A DNA stretch of 64,000 nucleotides from Sphingomonas hengshuiensis (GCA_003240755.1 QFNF01000040.1:15231-79230); one strand, 5' to 3'. Shown: positions 27,030 to 39,046, numbered from the stretch's first letter. Program-made: numbers and translations. Notes: a model not told the origin generated them from the sequence alone.

Positions 27030-28025
27030 ATGCGTCCGATCGCCCCCCTTGCCGTATCGATGGGCGACCCCGCCGGGATCGGGCCCGAAGTCATCGCCAA
27101 GGCGTGGGAACGGCGCACCAGCGACGCATTGCCATGCTTTTTCGCGGTCGGTGACGTGCGGGCGGTATCGGCCGTGTGGAACGGGCCGGTCGAGCGGATC
27201 GACGATCCGCGCGATGCGGCACGGGTTTTCGGGCGCGCGCTGCCGGTCGTGTCGGTGGTCGACGGCGATACAATCATACCGGGCAGGCCCGATATCGGCG
27301 GCGCGCGCTGTGCGTTGCAGTCGCTCGAACTCGCCGCCGGGCTGGCACGGTCGGACGCCGCATCGGGACTGGTGACGGCGCCGGTGTCGAAGGCGGAACT
27401 GTACCGCATCGGCTTCGACTATCCGGGGCAGACCGAATTCGTCGCCGAACGCTGTGGCGTCGCGCGCGAGAATGCGGTGATGATGCTGGCCGGGCCGACG
27501 CTGCGCGTCGTGCCGATAACCATCCACGAACCGCTGGCGGCGGTGCCGATGACGCTGACCACCGACCTGATCGTCGCGCGGGCGCGGGCGACGGCGCGCG
27601 GGCTGACCCGCGATTTCGGGATCGATGCGCCACGCCTCGCGCTCGCCGGGATCAACCCGCATGCCGGCGAAGGCGGTGCGATCGGACGCGAGGAGATCGA
27701 GGTCATGCTGCCGGCGATCGCGCAGTTGCGGGCCGAGGGTATCGACATCGTCGGGCCGCTGGCGGCCGACACGATGTTCCATCCGCGCGCACGGGCGCGC
27801 TATGATGCGGCGCTATGCGCCTATCACGATCAGGCGCTGATCCCGATCAAGACGCTGCATTTCGACGACGGGGTCAACATCACGCTGGGCCTTCCGATCG
27901 TGCGCACCTCGCCCGATCACGGCACCGCGTTCGATATCGCCGGCGGGGACATGGCCGAACCCGGGGCGATGATCGCCGCGATCCGCATGGCGGGCGCCGC
28001 CGCGCGCCGCCGCGCCGCGGCATGA
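27030..28025 (+). CDS. pdxA: 4-hydroxythreonine-4-phosphate dehydrogenase
   Basis: 331-residue NAD-dependent, divalent-metal enzyme of pyridoxal-phosphate synthesis. PdxA motifs are [28 protein letters not shown] with the substrate-binding region, [13 protein letters not shown], and the C-terminal [18 protein letters not shown] with the metal-binding histidine. It starts 13 bp after surA, and its stop overlaps the rsmA ATG (ATGA). Confidence 0.96.
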   Translation: MRPIAPLAVSMGDPAGIGPEVIAKAWERRTSDALPCFFAVGDVRAVSAVWNGPVERIDDPRDAARVFGRALPVVSVVDGDTIIPGRPDIGGARCALQSLELAAGLARSDAASGLVTAPVSKAELYRIGFDYPGQTEFVAERCGVARENAVMMLAGPTLRVVPITIHEPLAAVPMTLTTDLIVARARATARGLTRDFGIDAPRLALAGINPHAGEGGAIGREEIEVMLPAIAQLRAEGIDIVGPLAADTMFHPRARARYDAALCAYHDQALIPIKTLHFDDGVNITLGLPIVRTSPDHGTAFDIAGGDMAEPGAMIAAIRMAGAAARRRAAA

Positions 28026-28858
28026 GCGTCGCGCCGGTCATCGACCTGCCGCCGCTGCGCGAGGTCATCCGCGCCCACGACCTGTCGGCGAACAAGGCGC
28101 TGGGGCAGAATTTCCTGTTCGACCACCAGTTGCTCGACCGGATCGCGCGGGTGCCGGGCGACCTGCACGATCAGGAGGTGCTGGAAGTCGGGCCGGGCCC
28201 GGGCGGGCTGACGCGCGCGCTGCTGCTGGCGGGGGCGAAGGTGACGGCGATCGAACGCGACCGGCGGTGCATTCCGGCGCTGGAGGAACTGGGCGCGGCG
28301 TTCCCTGGGCGGCTGCGGGTGATCGAGGGCGACGCGCTGGAAATCGATGCGCCATCGCTGTTCGACGGACGGCCGCATATCGCGTCGAACCTGCCGTACA
28401 ATGTCGGCACCGCGCTGTTCGTCGGGTGGCTGTCGAGCGATTGGCGGCCATGGTGGCAGAGCCTGACGCTGATGTTCCAGCGCGAGGTCGCCGACCGGAT
28501 CGTCGCGCCGGCGAATGACGATGCCTATGGCCGGCTGGCGGTGCTGGCGCAGTGGCGCAGCAGCGCCCGGATCGCGATGCCGGTGCACCGCAGCGCCTTC
28601 ACCCCGCCGCCCAAGGTGATGTCGGCAGTGGTGCACGTCGTGCCCGGCGATGCGCCGGAGGGTGTATCGCTGAAGGTGCTGGAACGGCTGACCGCCGCCG
28701 CATTCGGGCAGCGACGCAAGATGCTGCGCCAGAGCCTGAAGGCGGTGCCGGGCGCGATCGAGGCGGCGGACATGGTGGGGATCGACGTCACGCGGCGGGC
28801 GGAAACCGTGTCGGTGGCCGAGTTCGTGGCGCTGGCGCGGGTCCTGTCGGTGAACTGA
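28022..28858 (+). CDS. rsmA: 16S rRNA dimethyladenosine transferase RsmA (KsgA)
   Basis: 278-residue SAM-dependent enzyme that dimethylates two adjacent adenosines near the 3' end of 16S r[21 protein letters not shown] at the N-terminus, SAM-binding [16 protein letters not shown], catalytic [11 protein letters not shown] and the C-terminal [12 protein letters not shown] are all present. Last gene of the lptD-surA-pdxA-rsmA set, an order conserved in many proteobacteria. Confidence 0.97.
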   Translation: MSVAPVIDLPPLREVIRAHDLSANKALGQNFLFDHQLLDRIARVPGDLHDQEVLEVGPGPGGLTRALLLAGAKVTAIERDRRCIPALEELGAAFPGRLRVIEGDALEIDAPSLFDGRPHIASNLPYNVGTALFVGWLSSDWRPWWQSLTLMFQREVADRIVAPANDDAYGRLAVLAQWRSSARIAMPVHRSAFTPPPKVMSAVVHVVPGDAPEGVSLKVLERLTAAAFGQRRKMLRQSLKAVPGAIEAADMVGIDVTRRAETVSVAEFVALARVLSVN

Positions 28859-28918
28859 ACGGGGCGGTCAGGACCGGCACGCATGCTGCCGCGACGGTCC
28901 CCGTCCCCGTCCCCGAAA

Positions 28919-29473
28919 TTACTGCGGCGTTGCCGGCGCGGGCGTGCCGGGAACGGCTGGCGGAGTCTGCTGCGCAGTGGCGGTGACGGGTGGTCCCTTC
29001 GCGATCACGGCGGCCAGTTCGTTCGCCGCCGGGCAGGTCGCGCCGCAGACGGTCCTGAGCTTCGCCAGCGTGTCGCGGGCACGGGTGACGGCACCCTTCT
29101 GTACCAGTGCCTCGCCCTCGCCCTTCAGCGCGACGACGTCGTTCGGCTCAAGGCTCAGCGCCTCGCGGTACAGGCGGATCGACTTGCCGGGCAGCCCCTG
29201 GGTGCGGGCGATATCGGCGAGCGTGATATAGGCTGCACGGTTGCGCGGGTCGACGACCAGCGCGCTTTCGATCAGGCCCGTCGCGCCGGCGATATCGCCC
29301 GCGGCCTGCGCGGCGCGGCCCTGTTGCAGGAGCGCCATCGAGCGCGGGTCGACCTGATTGTCGGGACGCTGTCCGCTGAGCGAGGTCGATGCGCATATCA
29401 GCGCAAGCGCGCCGGCGACCGAAACCGAGGTGAACCGCATCAACTTCTCCGACCAGGCGACAGGCTTGTTCAT
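28919..29473 (-). CDS. Exported tetratricopeptide-repeat protein
   Basis: 184 residues with a signal-like segment (MRFTSVSVAGALALICASTS from residue 12). About two TPR units lie at roughly 45-120 (LLQQGRAAQAAGDIAGATGL and AAYITLADIARTQGLPGKSI), and the C-terminal tail is Pro/Thr/Ala-rich. Two cysteines (VCGATC) lie near 140. ATG 29473 overlaps the rsmB stop (ATGA); a start at 29440 would remove 11 residues ahead of the signal. Probably a periplasmic scaffold; partner unknown. Confidence 0.8.
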   Translation of the reverse strand: MNKPVAWSEKLMRFTSVSVAGALALICASTSLSGQRPDNQVDPRSMALLQQGRAAQAAGDIAGATGLIESALVVDPRNRAAYITLADIARTQGLPGKSIRLYREALSLEPNDVVALKGEGEALVQKGAVTRARDTLAKLRTVCGATCPAANELAAVIAKGPPVTATAQQTPPAVPGTPAPATPQ

Positions 29474-30648
29474 TCCCGGCCGAGCCGTGCGACGAAGAAG
29501 CCGTCGGTTGAATCGGATGCCGGGGTCAGGCGCATGCCCGGACCGTGGACGCGCCCGCGCGGCAATGCAAGCGGCAGCGCGCGCCAGCCGGCGCTCCGCG
29601 CGATAAACGCATCGACCTGTTCCCTGCCCTCCGCATCGAGCAGCGAACAGACGACATAGGTGATCGTACCGGTCGGTGCGGTCAGTCCGGCGGCGACGTC
29701 GAGCAGCCGCGCCTGCGTCGCGACCACCCGGTCGAGCCGATCGGGCGTCAGCCGCCAGCGCGCCTCCGGGTTGCGCCGCCATGTGCCGGTGCCCGAACAG
29801 GGCGCGTCGACCATGACCCAATCGGCCTGGCCCGCGACATCCTCCAGCATCGCGGCCTCCTTGCCCGGATCGAGCAGGCGCGGTTCGGCGATGGCGACGT
29901 CCGCGCGCGCCGCGCGGGGTGCGAGGCGCGACAGGCGGGCGCGGTCGGTGTCGGTGGCGAGGATACGCCCCCTGCCCGCCATCTGCGCGGCGATCGCCAG
30001 CGTCTTGCCGCCACCCCCCGCGCACAGGTCGATCGCGAAGCCACCCGGCTCGGCACAGGTGGCGAGCGACACGATCTGGCTGCCGAAATCCTGCACCTCG
30101 GCCCGACCGTCGCGCAGGGCTTCGCTGTCCGGCAGGGTATCCGCGGGGAGGCGGATCGCGTCGGGCAGATCGGGCGCGGGGTCGCCGCCCAGTTCGGCCA
30201 GTACCTCCGCCCGGTCGGCCCGCAGGCGATTGACGCGCAGGTCCAGCGGCGCACGGCCAAGCAGCGCGACCAGTTCCGTATTCTCCAGCCCGGCGGCGTG
30301 GAACGCATCGACCAGCCAGGCCGGCGCCAGACCGGGTTCGGCGCGGGGTTCACCGGCGAGGATCGGTGCCGGTCCGTAGGTCGATCCGTCGAAGGTCGCG
30401 GCCAGATCGCGATCGGCATCCGCCATCGCGACGATCGCGGCGCGGGCCGTCACGGGCACCGGCCCGAAGCGGCGAACCGCATCATAGGCCAGCGTGCGGA
30501 TCGCCCGACGGTCCTTCGACCCGGCATAGCGACGTGCGGCAAAGAAGCGCTTGGCGATCTGATCCGCCGCCGCCCCGCCGCTCCGCGCGGCGCCGAGAAT
30601 CGCATCGACCAGATCGATCGCCGCCTGAGTACGCGCAGCCGGGTTCAT
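29470..30648 (-). CDS. rsmB: 16S rRNA (cytosine-C5)-methyltransferase RsmB/NOP2 family
   Basis: 392-residue m5C methyltransferase of the Fmu/Sun type. The N-terminal NusB-like helical domain is followed by the SAM-binding core: AIDLCAGGGGKTLAIA (motif I), VMVDAPCSGTGTWRRNP (motif IV with the release cysteine) and YVVCSLLDAEG (motif VI with the nucleophilic cysteine). MNPAARTQAA at 30648 is chosen over an upstream ATG at 30732 that adds 28 unconserved residues. It follows guaB on the same strand after 178 bp. Confidence 0.92.
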   Translation of the reverse strand: MNPAARTQAAIDLVDAILGAARSGGAAADQIAKRFFAARRYAGSKDRRAIRTLAYDAVRRFGPVPVTARAAIVAMADADRDLAATFDGSTYGPAPILAGEPRAEPGLAPAWLVDAFHAAGLENTELVALLGRAPLDLRVNRLRADRAEVLAELGGDPAPDLPDAIRLPADTLPDSEALRDGRAEVQDFGSQIVSLATCAEPGGFAIDLCAGGGGKTLAIAAQMAGRGRILATDTDRARLSRLAPRAARADVAIAEPRLLDPGKEAAMLEDVAGQADWVMVDAPCSGTGTWRRNPEARWRLTPDRLDRVVATQARLLDVAAGLTAPTGTITYVVCSLLDAEGREQVDAFIARSAGWRALPLALPRGRVHGPGMRLTPASDSTDGFFVARLGRE

Positions 30649-30775
30649 GCCCACATAATCCAGAAAACCATGGCCGACGCTACCAACATAACGTGGATCA
30701 ATCCAGCGGCGCGGCAGGCACCGGTGCGCCATATGCCGGCAATGCCCGCCATGGCGGTCGAGGCGGGAACCCGTG

Positions 30776-30805
30776 GCCCCGGTCCGACAGACGGCGGACC
30801 GGGGC
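30776..30805. terminator. Hairpin after guaB
   Basis: A perfect 10-bp stem GCCCCGGTCC / GGACCGGGGC with a 10-base loop, 22 bp past the guaB stop. No T-tract. Likely a terminator or mRNA 3' end for guaB ahead of rsmB. Confidence 0.45.
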
Positions 30806-30826
30806 GATGCCGCCCATGCCGGCCGG

Positions 30827-32302
<1,476 letters not shown>

Positions 32303-33727
32303 TCAGTTGGCGGGGTAGCGGATGGGGTCGGCAAGCGCACGGGCGAGCGCCACGTGCAGGTCGGCATCCTCGGCGGCACCCGACAGGTCGATATGCGCGA
32401 GGTCGTCGTTCGGTTTGTGGTACGGGCCGTCGAGATAGGCGAACAGCCGCTTCATGTCGCTGACCGAACCGGTCGCCATGATCGCGGGGATGCCGCGCTT
32501 CCCGAACGCCCAGCCGTCCTGCCGCTGGACCATGATGTTCGCTTCGGTATCGGTATCGACCTTGCGACCGATCGCGCGGGCGGTGGCGTCGACGATCGCG
32601 TCGATCTTCGGATGATTCCCGCGCCCGACCATCGCCACCGGCATACCGGTCGGCACGATCGCCGCAGTATCGATATTGAGGTTCGCGACGATCTTCAGCG
32701 GGGTTTCGGCGACGGCGGCGGCATAGGCGTCAGCGCCGATCAGGCCCTTTTCCTCTGCCGTGGTCGCGACGAAATAGATGCTGCGTGCCGGGCGCGGCCC
32801 TGTGGCCAGCACCTTCGCCACTTCGATCAGGATCGCGGTGCCGCTGGCATTGTCGGCGGCGCCGTTGCAGATGCGATCGGGCGCGCCTTCGGGACGGCAG
32901 ATGCCGATATGGTCCCAATGCGCCGACAGCAGCACCGCTTCGTTCGGGCGTTCGCTACCGGGGATCATGCCGACGATGTTGGCGGTGGTGTAGCGGCGGC
33001 GGGTCGTCGTCGCCGTCAGGTCGATCGTGCCTTCGATCGGCGCCGGGCGAAAGTCCTTCGCCGTTCCCGCCTTCAGCAACGCCGCGCCGGAGCCGCCGAG
33101 CAGTGCGACGGCATGGGATTCGGACAGATAGGCGACCGTCAGGGGTATGTGTTCGTCATCCCGGACGGTCAATTGACCCAGATGTTCGCGCAGGTCCGCT
33201 TCCGGCATTGTTGCCGGTGCCAGAAAGATCGCGGCGGCAGCCCCGGCCTTCGCCAAGGCTTCGGCCTTTGCACGGCGACCCGGGCCAAACGTCAGCACGA
33301 CGACCCGGTCGCGCACCGGCGCCGACGCAAGCGCATCGGCTTCGATGCCCCCGACAAAGATCAGGCCGCGGTTCGACAAGCGGGTCTCTTCCTCGACACC
33401 GACCGCGAACATGCCGGGTAGCGGGGTAGCGCGGCCGGCACGGCTGACCGATGCGGTGGTCGATTTCGCGCGGTATTCGGCGATCGCCACCTCCTGCCGC
33501 CAGCGGCCATCGGGTGCGCCCGGCTTCAGCCCGGCATCGGCGAATGCCTGCAACACATAGGCTTCGGCACGGTCGCCGCCCGGGGTGCCGGGTTCGCGCC
33601 CTTCATAGGCGTCGCTGGCGAGGATCGCGACATGGCCGCGCAACATTTCCGGGGTGATCGACTGGGCGAAGGCCGGCGTCGTGCTGAGCAGCAGGGCGGC
33701 GAGTCCGAGGATCGGGCGGAGCGACAT
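32303..33727 (-). CDS. Secreted M28-family zinc metallopeptidase
   Basis: 474 residues with a signal peptide ([20 protein letters not shown], cut near AFAQ). A PA-type insert (about 120-230) precedes the M28 catalytic domain. Zinc-site motifs are SAHWDHIG (His, Asp), [11 protein letters not shown] (bridging Asp), [11 protein letters not shown] (catalytic Glu) and NIDTAA, with a late histidine in PYHKPNDD. Probably an aminopeptidase acting in the periplasm. The predicted promoter at 33736-33761 would place the mRNA start almost at the ATG. Confidence 0.92.
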   Translation of the reverse strand: MSLRPILGLAALLLSTTPAFAQSITPEMLRGHVAILASDAYEGREPGTPGGDRAEAYVLQAFADAGLKPGAPDGRWRQEVAIAEYRAKSTTASVSRAGRATPLPGMFAVGVEEETRLSNRGLIFVGGIEADALASAPVRDRVVVLTFGPGRRAKAEALAKAGAAAAIFLAPATMPEADLREHLGQLTVRDDEHIPLTVAYLSESHAVALLGGSGAALLKAGTAKDFRPAPIEGTIDLTATTTRRRYTTANIVGMIPGSERPNEAVLLSAHWDHIGICRPEGAPDRICNGAADNASGTAILIEVAKVLATGPRPARSIYFVATTAEEKGLIGADAYAAAVAETPLKIVANLNIDTAAIVPTGMPVAMVGRGNHPKIDAIVDATARAIGRKVDTDTEANIMVQRQDGWAFGKRGIPAIMATGSVSDMKRLFAYLDGPYHKPNDDLAHIDLSGAAEDADLHVALARALADPIRYPAN

Positions 33728-33735
33728 GCGCCCCA

Positions 33736-33761
33736 CTATCGATCCCGACGGTTACGGGCAA
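33736..33761 (-). promoter_or_regulatory. Predicted promoter of the M28 peptidase (near-leaderless)
   Basis: On the minus strand: TTGCCC (33761-33756), a 14-base spacer and CGATAG (33741-33736). The expected start is about 33729, two bases before the ATG at 33727. A TTGACG just upstream offers an alternative -35 with a longer spacer. Confidence 0.45.
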
Positions 33762-33764
33762 GCG

Positions 33765-34565
33765 TCAACGCGCGCGCTGGAGCAGCCGGCGCGCCGTTTC
33801 GACATGCATGTCCTCGATCATGCGATTGCGGAACCGCTCCGCCCCGCCCCCGGCGGCGGCGATCATCGCCTCCGCTTCGGCCAGTTCGGCGGGCGTCGGC
33901 GAGAAGACGGCGTTGGCGACGGCGATCTGGCCGGGATGGATCAGCGACTTGCCGTCAAACCCCATCGCCCGCCCCTCGGCGCATTCGCGGGCAAGGCCAT
34001 CGGCATCGTCCAGCGCATTGAACACACCGTCGAGCGCCCAGCCGCCCGCGGCCCGCGCCGCCAGCACGACCATGTGCAGCGCGGTGGTCAATGCCCCCCG
34101 CCCCGCGTCCGGCGGCAGGCGCAGCGCGGCGGCAAGGTCGTTGGTACCGACCAGCAGTCCGGCCACGCCAGCCGCCGCAGCGATCGCGCCGGCGGCCAGC
34201 ACGCCCGTCGGCGTCTCGATCATCGGCAGCAGGGCGCGACCGGACAACGGGGCCAGATCGGCAGGCGACTGTACCTTCGGCACGACGACCAGCGTGTCGC
34301 CGACACCGTCGAGCATCGCCAGATCATCGGAAAAATGCGCACTGTCGGGCGCGTTGACCCGCACCGCCGCGTCACGACCATGCAGCCGTTCGAGCGCCCC
34401 CGGCAACGCCGCGCGCGCGGCCGCCTTGTCGTCGGCACGCACCGAGTCCTCGAGGTCGAGGACGATCAGGTCGGCATCGAGCCCGGCGGCCTTCGCGATC
34501 ATGCCGGGGCGGATCGCCGGCACGAACAAAAGGCTGCGCGGCGCAAGGGTTGTCGCTGGTTCCAT
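33765..34565 (-). CDS. HpcH/HpaI aldolase / citrate lyase family protein (CitE-like)
   Basis: 266-residue TIM-barrel lyase of the CitE/CoA-ester lyase type. Typical motifs are [17 protein letters not shown] at the N-terminus, [11 protein letters not shown] with metal-binding Glu/Asp, [21 protein letters not shown] and [13 protein letters not shown]. Substrate is likely malyl-, citramalyl- or a similar CoA ester, but the gene context gives no pathway. It is divergent from the SPFH gene with only 51 bp between starts. Confidence 0.88.
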   Translation of the reverse strand: MEPATTLAPRSLLFVPAIRPGMIAKAAGLDADLIVLDLEDSVRADDKAAARAALPGALERLHGRDAAVRVNAPDSAHFSDDLAMLDGVGDTLVVVPKVQSPADLAPLSGRALLPMIETPTGVLAAGAIAAAAGVAGLLVGTNDLAAALRLPPDAGRGALTTALHMVVLAARAAGGWALDGVFNALDDADGLARECAEGRAMGFDGKSLIHPGQIAVANAVFSPTPAELAEAEAMIAAAGGGAERFRNRMIEDMHVETARRLLQRAR

Positions 34566-34616
34566 GGTCCGATCATGCTAGACAGCGCGGGTCGAAACAC
34601 AAGCAGGGGACGGTCG

Positions 34617-35479
34617 ATGGTGTTGGGCGTGGTCGCGGCGATCGTGTTGCTGATACTGGTCTATCTGTTTGCCAGCGTGAAGATCGTCACGCAGGGGCAT
34701 CAATATACGATCGAGCATTTCGGCCGCTTCACGGCGGTGGCGAAGCCGGGGTTCAACTTCTACCCCGCCTTCTTCTATCGCGTCGGCCGCAAGGTGAACA
34801 TGATGGAGCAGGTGATCGACATTCCCGGGCAGGAAATCATCACCCGCGACAATGCGATGGTGTCGACCGACGGCGTCGTGTTCTTCCAGGTGCTCGACCC
34901 CGCCAAGGCGGCGTACGAGGTGTCCGACCTGTATATCGCGCTCCAGCAGATCACGACCACCAACCTGCGCACGGTAATGGGGTCGATGGACCTCGACGAG
35001 ACGCTGTCGAAGCGCGACGAGATCAACGCCCGGCTGCTGGGGGTGGTCGATCACGCGACGAACCCGTGGGGGGTGAAGATCACCCGGGTCGAGATCAAGG
35101 ACATCCGTCCGCCCGCCGACATCGTGAGCGCGATGGGCCGCCAGATGAAGGCCGAGCGCGAGAAGCGCGCGAACATCCTCGACGCGCCGCAGAGGCCGAG
35201 GCGAAGGCGACGCAGGTGGTCAGCGACGCGATCGAGGCGGGCGGCACGCAGGCGATCAACTATTTCATCGCGCAGAAATATGTCGAGGCGGTCGGCAAGT
35301 TCGCCACCAGCCCCAATGCCAAGACGATCCTGTTCCCGGTCGAGGCGACGCAACTGATCGGGACGCTGGGCGGGATCGGACAGTTGGCGAAGGAAGCGCT
35401 GGGCGATGGCAGGGGCCCCGCCCCGGCACAGCCGCCGCGCGAACGCCCGATCGGTCCGTTCGAGCCGCCGACGCGATGA
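34617..35479 (+). pseudogene. SPFH/Band 7 (stomatin/paraslipin-like) membrane protein gene with internal out-of-frame deletion
   Basis: The first 190 codons encode a normal SPFH protein: one membrane segment ([20 protein letters not shown]), [39 protein letters not shown] and [18 protein letters not shown]. At 35184-35187 the reading shifts. The normal C-terminal part ([33 protein letters not shown]) continues in another frame to 35479. In relatives about 37 residues of repetitive helix (AEG..QS.IL type) lie between these parts, so roughly 110 bases (1 mod 3) are missing. Without repair translation would end at 35357 with an Arg-rich tail. Deletion, or collapse of a repeat during assembly, are both possible. 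NfeD follows with an ATGA overlap. Confidence 0.85.
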
Positions 35480-35910
35480 TCGAGGGAGGCTATGCGTGGT
35501 TGCTGCTGGCGGCGGCGCTGGGCGCGGCCGAACTGGCGGTGCCGGGCGTGTTCCTCGTCTTCGTGGCGATCGCGGCGGCGATCACCGGCGTGCTGGCGCT
35601 GCTGTTCCCCGCCCTCACCCTGCCGGCCGAACTGGCGGTGTTCGGGGCGTGGAGCGTGGTTGCGGTGGTGATCGGGCGACGCTGGTATGCCGACTATCCG
35701 GTCGACAGCGACGATCCGTTGCTCAACGACCGCGCGGCGCGGCTGATCGGACAGCAGGTCGTGGTGGTCGAACCGATCGTGGGCGGTATCGGCCGCGTGC
35801 GGGTCGGTGACGGCGAATGGATCGCGCGCGGGCCCGACCTGACCGTCGGCAGCCGGGCGCGGATCGTCGGGGTCAGTGGATCGACGCTGACCATCGCCGC
35901 CGACGATTGA
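35476..35910 (+). CDS. NfeD-family membrane protein
   Basis: 144 residues: about three hydrophobic segments in the first 70 residues (YAWLLLAAALGAAELAVPGV, FVAIAAAITGVLALLF, AELAVFGAWSVVAVVIG), then the C-terminal OB-fold NfeD domain (LIGQQVVVVEPIVGGIGRVR, RARIVGVSGSTLTI). NfeD proteins are encoded next to SPFH proteins and are thought to act with them in membrane-domain organisation. The ATG overlaps the stop of the SPFH gene's downstream frame, which supports that frame as the original one. Confidence 0.92.
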   Translation: MIEGGYAWLLLAAALGAAELAVPGVFLVFVAIAAAITGVLALLFPALTLPAELAVFGAWSVVAVVIGRRWYADYPVDSDDPLLNDRAARLIGQQVVVVEPIVGGIGRVRVGDGEWIARGPDLTVGSRARIVGVSGSTLTIAADD

Positions 35911-35962
35911 CGCGCGCGGTCCGTCGCGGGACACAGGGCGCGACATTTTCGAAGGAACCGCC

Positions 35963-37795
35963 ATGGACCTCACCCGCCGCGACTGGATCGCCGGTGCCGC
36001 CGCGACGACACTGACCGCGAGCCTGCCCGCCAAGCTGACTGCCAGCGCGCAGACCGCGGCAACGGGCGCGGACAAGGCGGCGGAAGCGAAGCTGGCGGCA
36101 ATCGCCGAGGCGATGCTGGTCGATTCACCCGAGTCCGCCAGCGGGCTGGGCATCGATACCGGCGCGCGGGCAGCGCTCAAGTCGCGGCTGGGCGACCGGT
36201 CGGCGGCGGGCCAACGCAGGATCGCCGACCATCTGCGCGCGCATGTCGCAACGTTGCGGGCGATCGACACCACGCCGCTCTCCGCCGCGACGCGGACCGA
36301 TATCGACGTCGCGCGCACGGCGTTCGAAACCGCGATCGAGGGTTTCGCGCTGCCGTACGGCGACGTCGCGGTCGGCGGGTGGCGCAACACGCCCTATGTC
36401 GTGATCCAGAATGTCGGCGCGTATCTCGACGTGCCGCGATTCCTCGACAGCGATCACAGCATCGCGTCGAGGGCGGATGCCGACGCCTATCTGGCGCGGC
36501 TGGACAGCTATGCCACGCAACTGGACGCCGAGACGCAGCGGGTACGCTCGGCATCGGCGCGGGGCGTCATTGCGCCCGACTTCCTGCTCGACAAGACGAT
36601 CCAGCAATTGACCCAGGCGATGCGTGGCGATCCGGCGACATGGGATGTGGTCGCGTCGCTTGCCCGGCGGACGAAGGATATTCCCGGCGACTGGACCGCG
36701 CGCGCCACCGCCATCGCCCGCGACAAGGTGAAGCCCGCGCTGGAGCGGCAGCTTGCAGTCATTCGTGCCGACCGGGCGAAGGCGACGTCGGATGCCGGCA
36801 TGTGGGCGCGGCCCGATGGGGATGCGTGGTATGCGTGGGGGCTGCGCGCCTCGACGACCACGACGATGACCCCCGACGAGGTTCATGCCCGCGGCAAGGA
36901 GGAACTCGCCGCGTTGCAGGGGCAGATGGACGTGATCCTGAAATCGCTGGGCTATACAAAGGGCAGTGTCGGTGCGCGGATGACGGCGTTGGGCAAGGAC
37001 CCACGCTTCACCTTCCCCGACAACGACGCGGGCCGGGCGCAGATCATGGCGCTGGTGCAGAACCGCCTGAGCGATATCCGCGCCCGCATGCCGCGCGCGT
37101 TCAACACGCTGGCACCGGGCAATGTCGAGGTGCGGCGCATCCCGCCCGTCGAGGAGGCCGGGGCGCCGGGCGCCTATGGCGGGGCCGGATCGATCGACGG
37201 CAAGGTGCCGGGCAAGATGTGGATCAACCTGCGCACCACCGACCTGTGGACACGCTATTCGCTGCCGACGCTGGTCTATCACGAGGCGATCCCCGGCCAT
37301 GTCTGGCAGGGCGAATACAGCTTCCGCCTGCCGCTGATCCGTTCGCTGTTGCAGTTCAATGCCTTTTCGGAAGGCTGGGCGCTGTATTCCGAGCAGTTGG
37401 GCGACGAACTCGGCGCCTATGCCGGCGATCCGGTCGGGCGGCTGGGATATCTCCAGTCGATCGCGTTTCGCGCGTGCCGGATGGTGGTCGATACCGGGCT
37501 GCACGCCAAGCGGTGGACCCGCAGCCAGGCGATCGACTGGTTCGCCAGCACCAACGGGTCGAGCGTCGCGGAGGTGTCCGGGGAGGTCGATCGCTATTGC
37601 TCGTGGCCGGGGCAGGCATGCGGCTACAAGGTGGGACATTCGGAGATCAACCGCCTGCGCGACCGCGCGAAGGCGGCGCTGGGTCCGCGTTACGATTTCA
37701 GGGCGTTCAACGATGCGGTCGTTCAGGGCGGCGGGGTGCCGATGACGGTGCTGGCGCGCAATGTCGATGCGTTCGTGGCAGCGCGGCGGGGATAG
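35963..37795 (+). CDS. DUF885-family exported protein (putative metallopeptidase)
   Basis: 610 residues. The N-terminus MDLTRRDWIAGAAATTLTAS has a twin-arginine signal (TRRDWI). The large DUF885 domain contains LVYHEAIPGHVWQ, an HExxxH-type zinc-binding pattern, and FSEGWALYSEQLGDE, which may supply a further ligand. C-terminal motifs include WPGQACGYKVGHSEI and YDFRAFNDAVVQGGGVPM. The family is regarded as a group of zinc peptidases. It stands alone, convergent with the mscS-type gene. Confidence 0.9.
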   Translation: MDLTRRDWIAGAAATTLTASLPAKLTASAQTAATGADKAAEAKLAAIAEAMLVDSPESASGLGIDTGARAALKSRLGDRSAAGQRRIADHLRAHVATLRAIDTTPLSAATRTDIDVARTAFETAIEGFALPYGDVAVGGWRNTPYVVIQNVGAYLDVPRFLDSDHSIASRADADAYLARLDSYATQLDAETQRVRSASARGVIAPDFLLDKTIQQLTQAMRGDPATWDVVASLARRTKDIPGDWTARATAIARDKVKPALERQLAVIRADRAKATSDAGMWARPDGDAWYAWGLRASTTTTMTPDEVHARGKEELAALQGQMDVILKSLGYTKGSVGARMTALGKDPRFTFPDNDAGRAQIMALVQNRLSDIRARMPRAFNTLAPGNVEVRRIPPVEEAGAPGAYGGAGSIDGKVPGKMWINLRTTDLWTRYSLPTLVYHEAIPGHVWQGEYSFRLPLIRSLLQFNAFSEGWALYSEQLGDELGAYAGDPVGRLGYLQSIAFRACRMVVDTGLHAKRWTRSQAIDWFASTNGSSVAEVSGEVDRYCSWPGQACGYKVGHSEINRLRDRAKAALGPRYDFRAFNDAVVQGGGVPMTVLARNVDAFVAARRG

Positions 37796-37889
37796 GCGGC
37801 GCTTGGTTAGAGCCAACGGCGTTCGGCTTCCGCGCCGATCATGACCACCGTTGCGACGCAGGCCGGAATGTGCCGGCCCGCATTGCGCG

Positions 37890-38984
37890 CTAGCTGCGGA
37901 AGGCTCCGGCGTTCGTCGCGTCGGGTGCGCCGTCCACCGCCACCCGCCGCCGGGGCAACGCCTCGGGCATTTCGTCGCGGATATAGGCCAGCATCCCCTC
38001 GCGCAGGGAACAGCGCAGGTCGAACGCGCGGGCGGCGTCGGACGCGGTGGCAAGGATGCGGACTTCGATCGCGTCGGGTTTGGTGTCCGTCACCTGCAAC
38101 ACATAGGCGCGCCCGTCCCATAGCGGATCGGCCTTGACCAGTTCCTCGAACCTGTCGCGCAGGCGGGAAATGTCGGTGGTCGGGTCGAGCCAGAAGAACG
38201 CCGACCCCAGAAGGCCGCTGGTCGTCCGTGTCCAGTTCTGGAAGCTTGATTCGAGGAATTTCGAAACCGGCACGACCAGACGCCGCTCGTCCCACAGCCG
38301 GACGACGACATAGGTCAGGCGGATCTCCTCGATCCGGCCCCATTCATTCTCGATGATGACCACGTCGTCGATGCGGATCGGTTCGGTGAACGCCATCTGC
38401 ACGCCGGCGATGATGTTCTTCAGCGCAGGCTGGGCGGCAGCACCCACCGCCAGGCCGGCGAGACCGGCGGATGCCATCAGCGTGACACCGATCGATCGGA
38501 TGCTGGGGATCGACAGCAGCATCAGGCAGACGGTGACGAAGCCGATGGCGATGATCGCGATCCGGCCCAGAATCGCACTGCGCGTCCGCCGTCGTCGGGC
38601 GCGAAGATTGTCGGCGACGGTGATGTCGGTCGCGATCTCGATCGCCTTGACCGAGGCGCGGATCATCGTGATCGCCAACCACCCCATCAGCAGCGGCACA
38701 ATCAGCCCCGCCATCTGCGTCCACAGATCGTCCCACCGGTCGGGCAGGCGCAGCGGACGGCGAACACTCGCCAGCGCCATCGCGATGAGGATCCAGCGCA
38801 TCGGCCGCCACGCATGGTCGACATAGACGTCGTCGACCGATCCCGGCGTCCTCGCGGCAAGGCGCCGGAGCACACGGAACGCGATGGCGTGGAGCGCCAG
38901 CGCCGCGAGGACCGATAGCGCGATGGTGACGAGGTCGATCGCCACCGGCGGCAGCGTGTTGAGAAGTCGTTGCAGTTCCCGCAT
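37890..38984 (-). CDS. Small-conductance mechanosensitive channel (MscS family)
   Basis: 364 residues. Several membrane helices occupy the first 200 residues. The pore-lining TM3 region is Ala/Gly-rich (LMASAGLAGLAVGAAAQPAL), followed by the MscS beta domain (PIRIDDVVIIENEWGRIEEI, VVVRLWDERRLVVPVSKFLE) and a C-terminal cytoplasmic domain. MRELQRLLNT at 38984 is used; ATG 39014 is 10 codons longer. Divergent from gyrA. It would release osmolytes during hypo-osmotic shock. Confidence 0.9.
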   Translation of the reverse strand: MRELQRLLNTLPPVAIDLVTIALSVLAALALHAIAFRVLRRLAARTPGSVDDVYVDHAWRPMRWILIAMALASVRRPLRLPDRWDDLWTQMAGLIVPLLMGWLAITMIRASVKAIEIATDITVADNLRARRRRTRSAILGRIAIIAIGFVTVCLMLLSIPSIRSIGVTLMASAGLAGLAVGAAAQPALKNIIAGVQMAFTEPIRIDDVVIIENEWGRIEEIRLTYVVVRLWDERRLVVPVSKFLESSFQNWTRTTSGLLGSAFFWLDPTTDISRLRDRFEELVKADPLWDGRAYVLQVTDTKPDAIEVRILATASDAARAFDLRCSLREGMLAYIRDEMPEALPRRRVAVDGAPDATNAGAFRS

Positions 38985-39046
38985 CGCCCAAGCCAACACG
39001 CCGCGGCGCAGCATGTTCCGTATGCGGGCCGGAACGGTCGCGAGAC

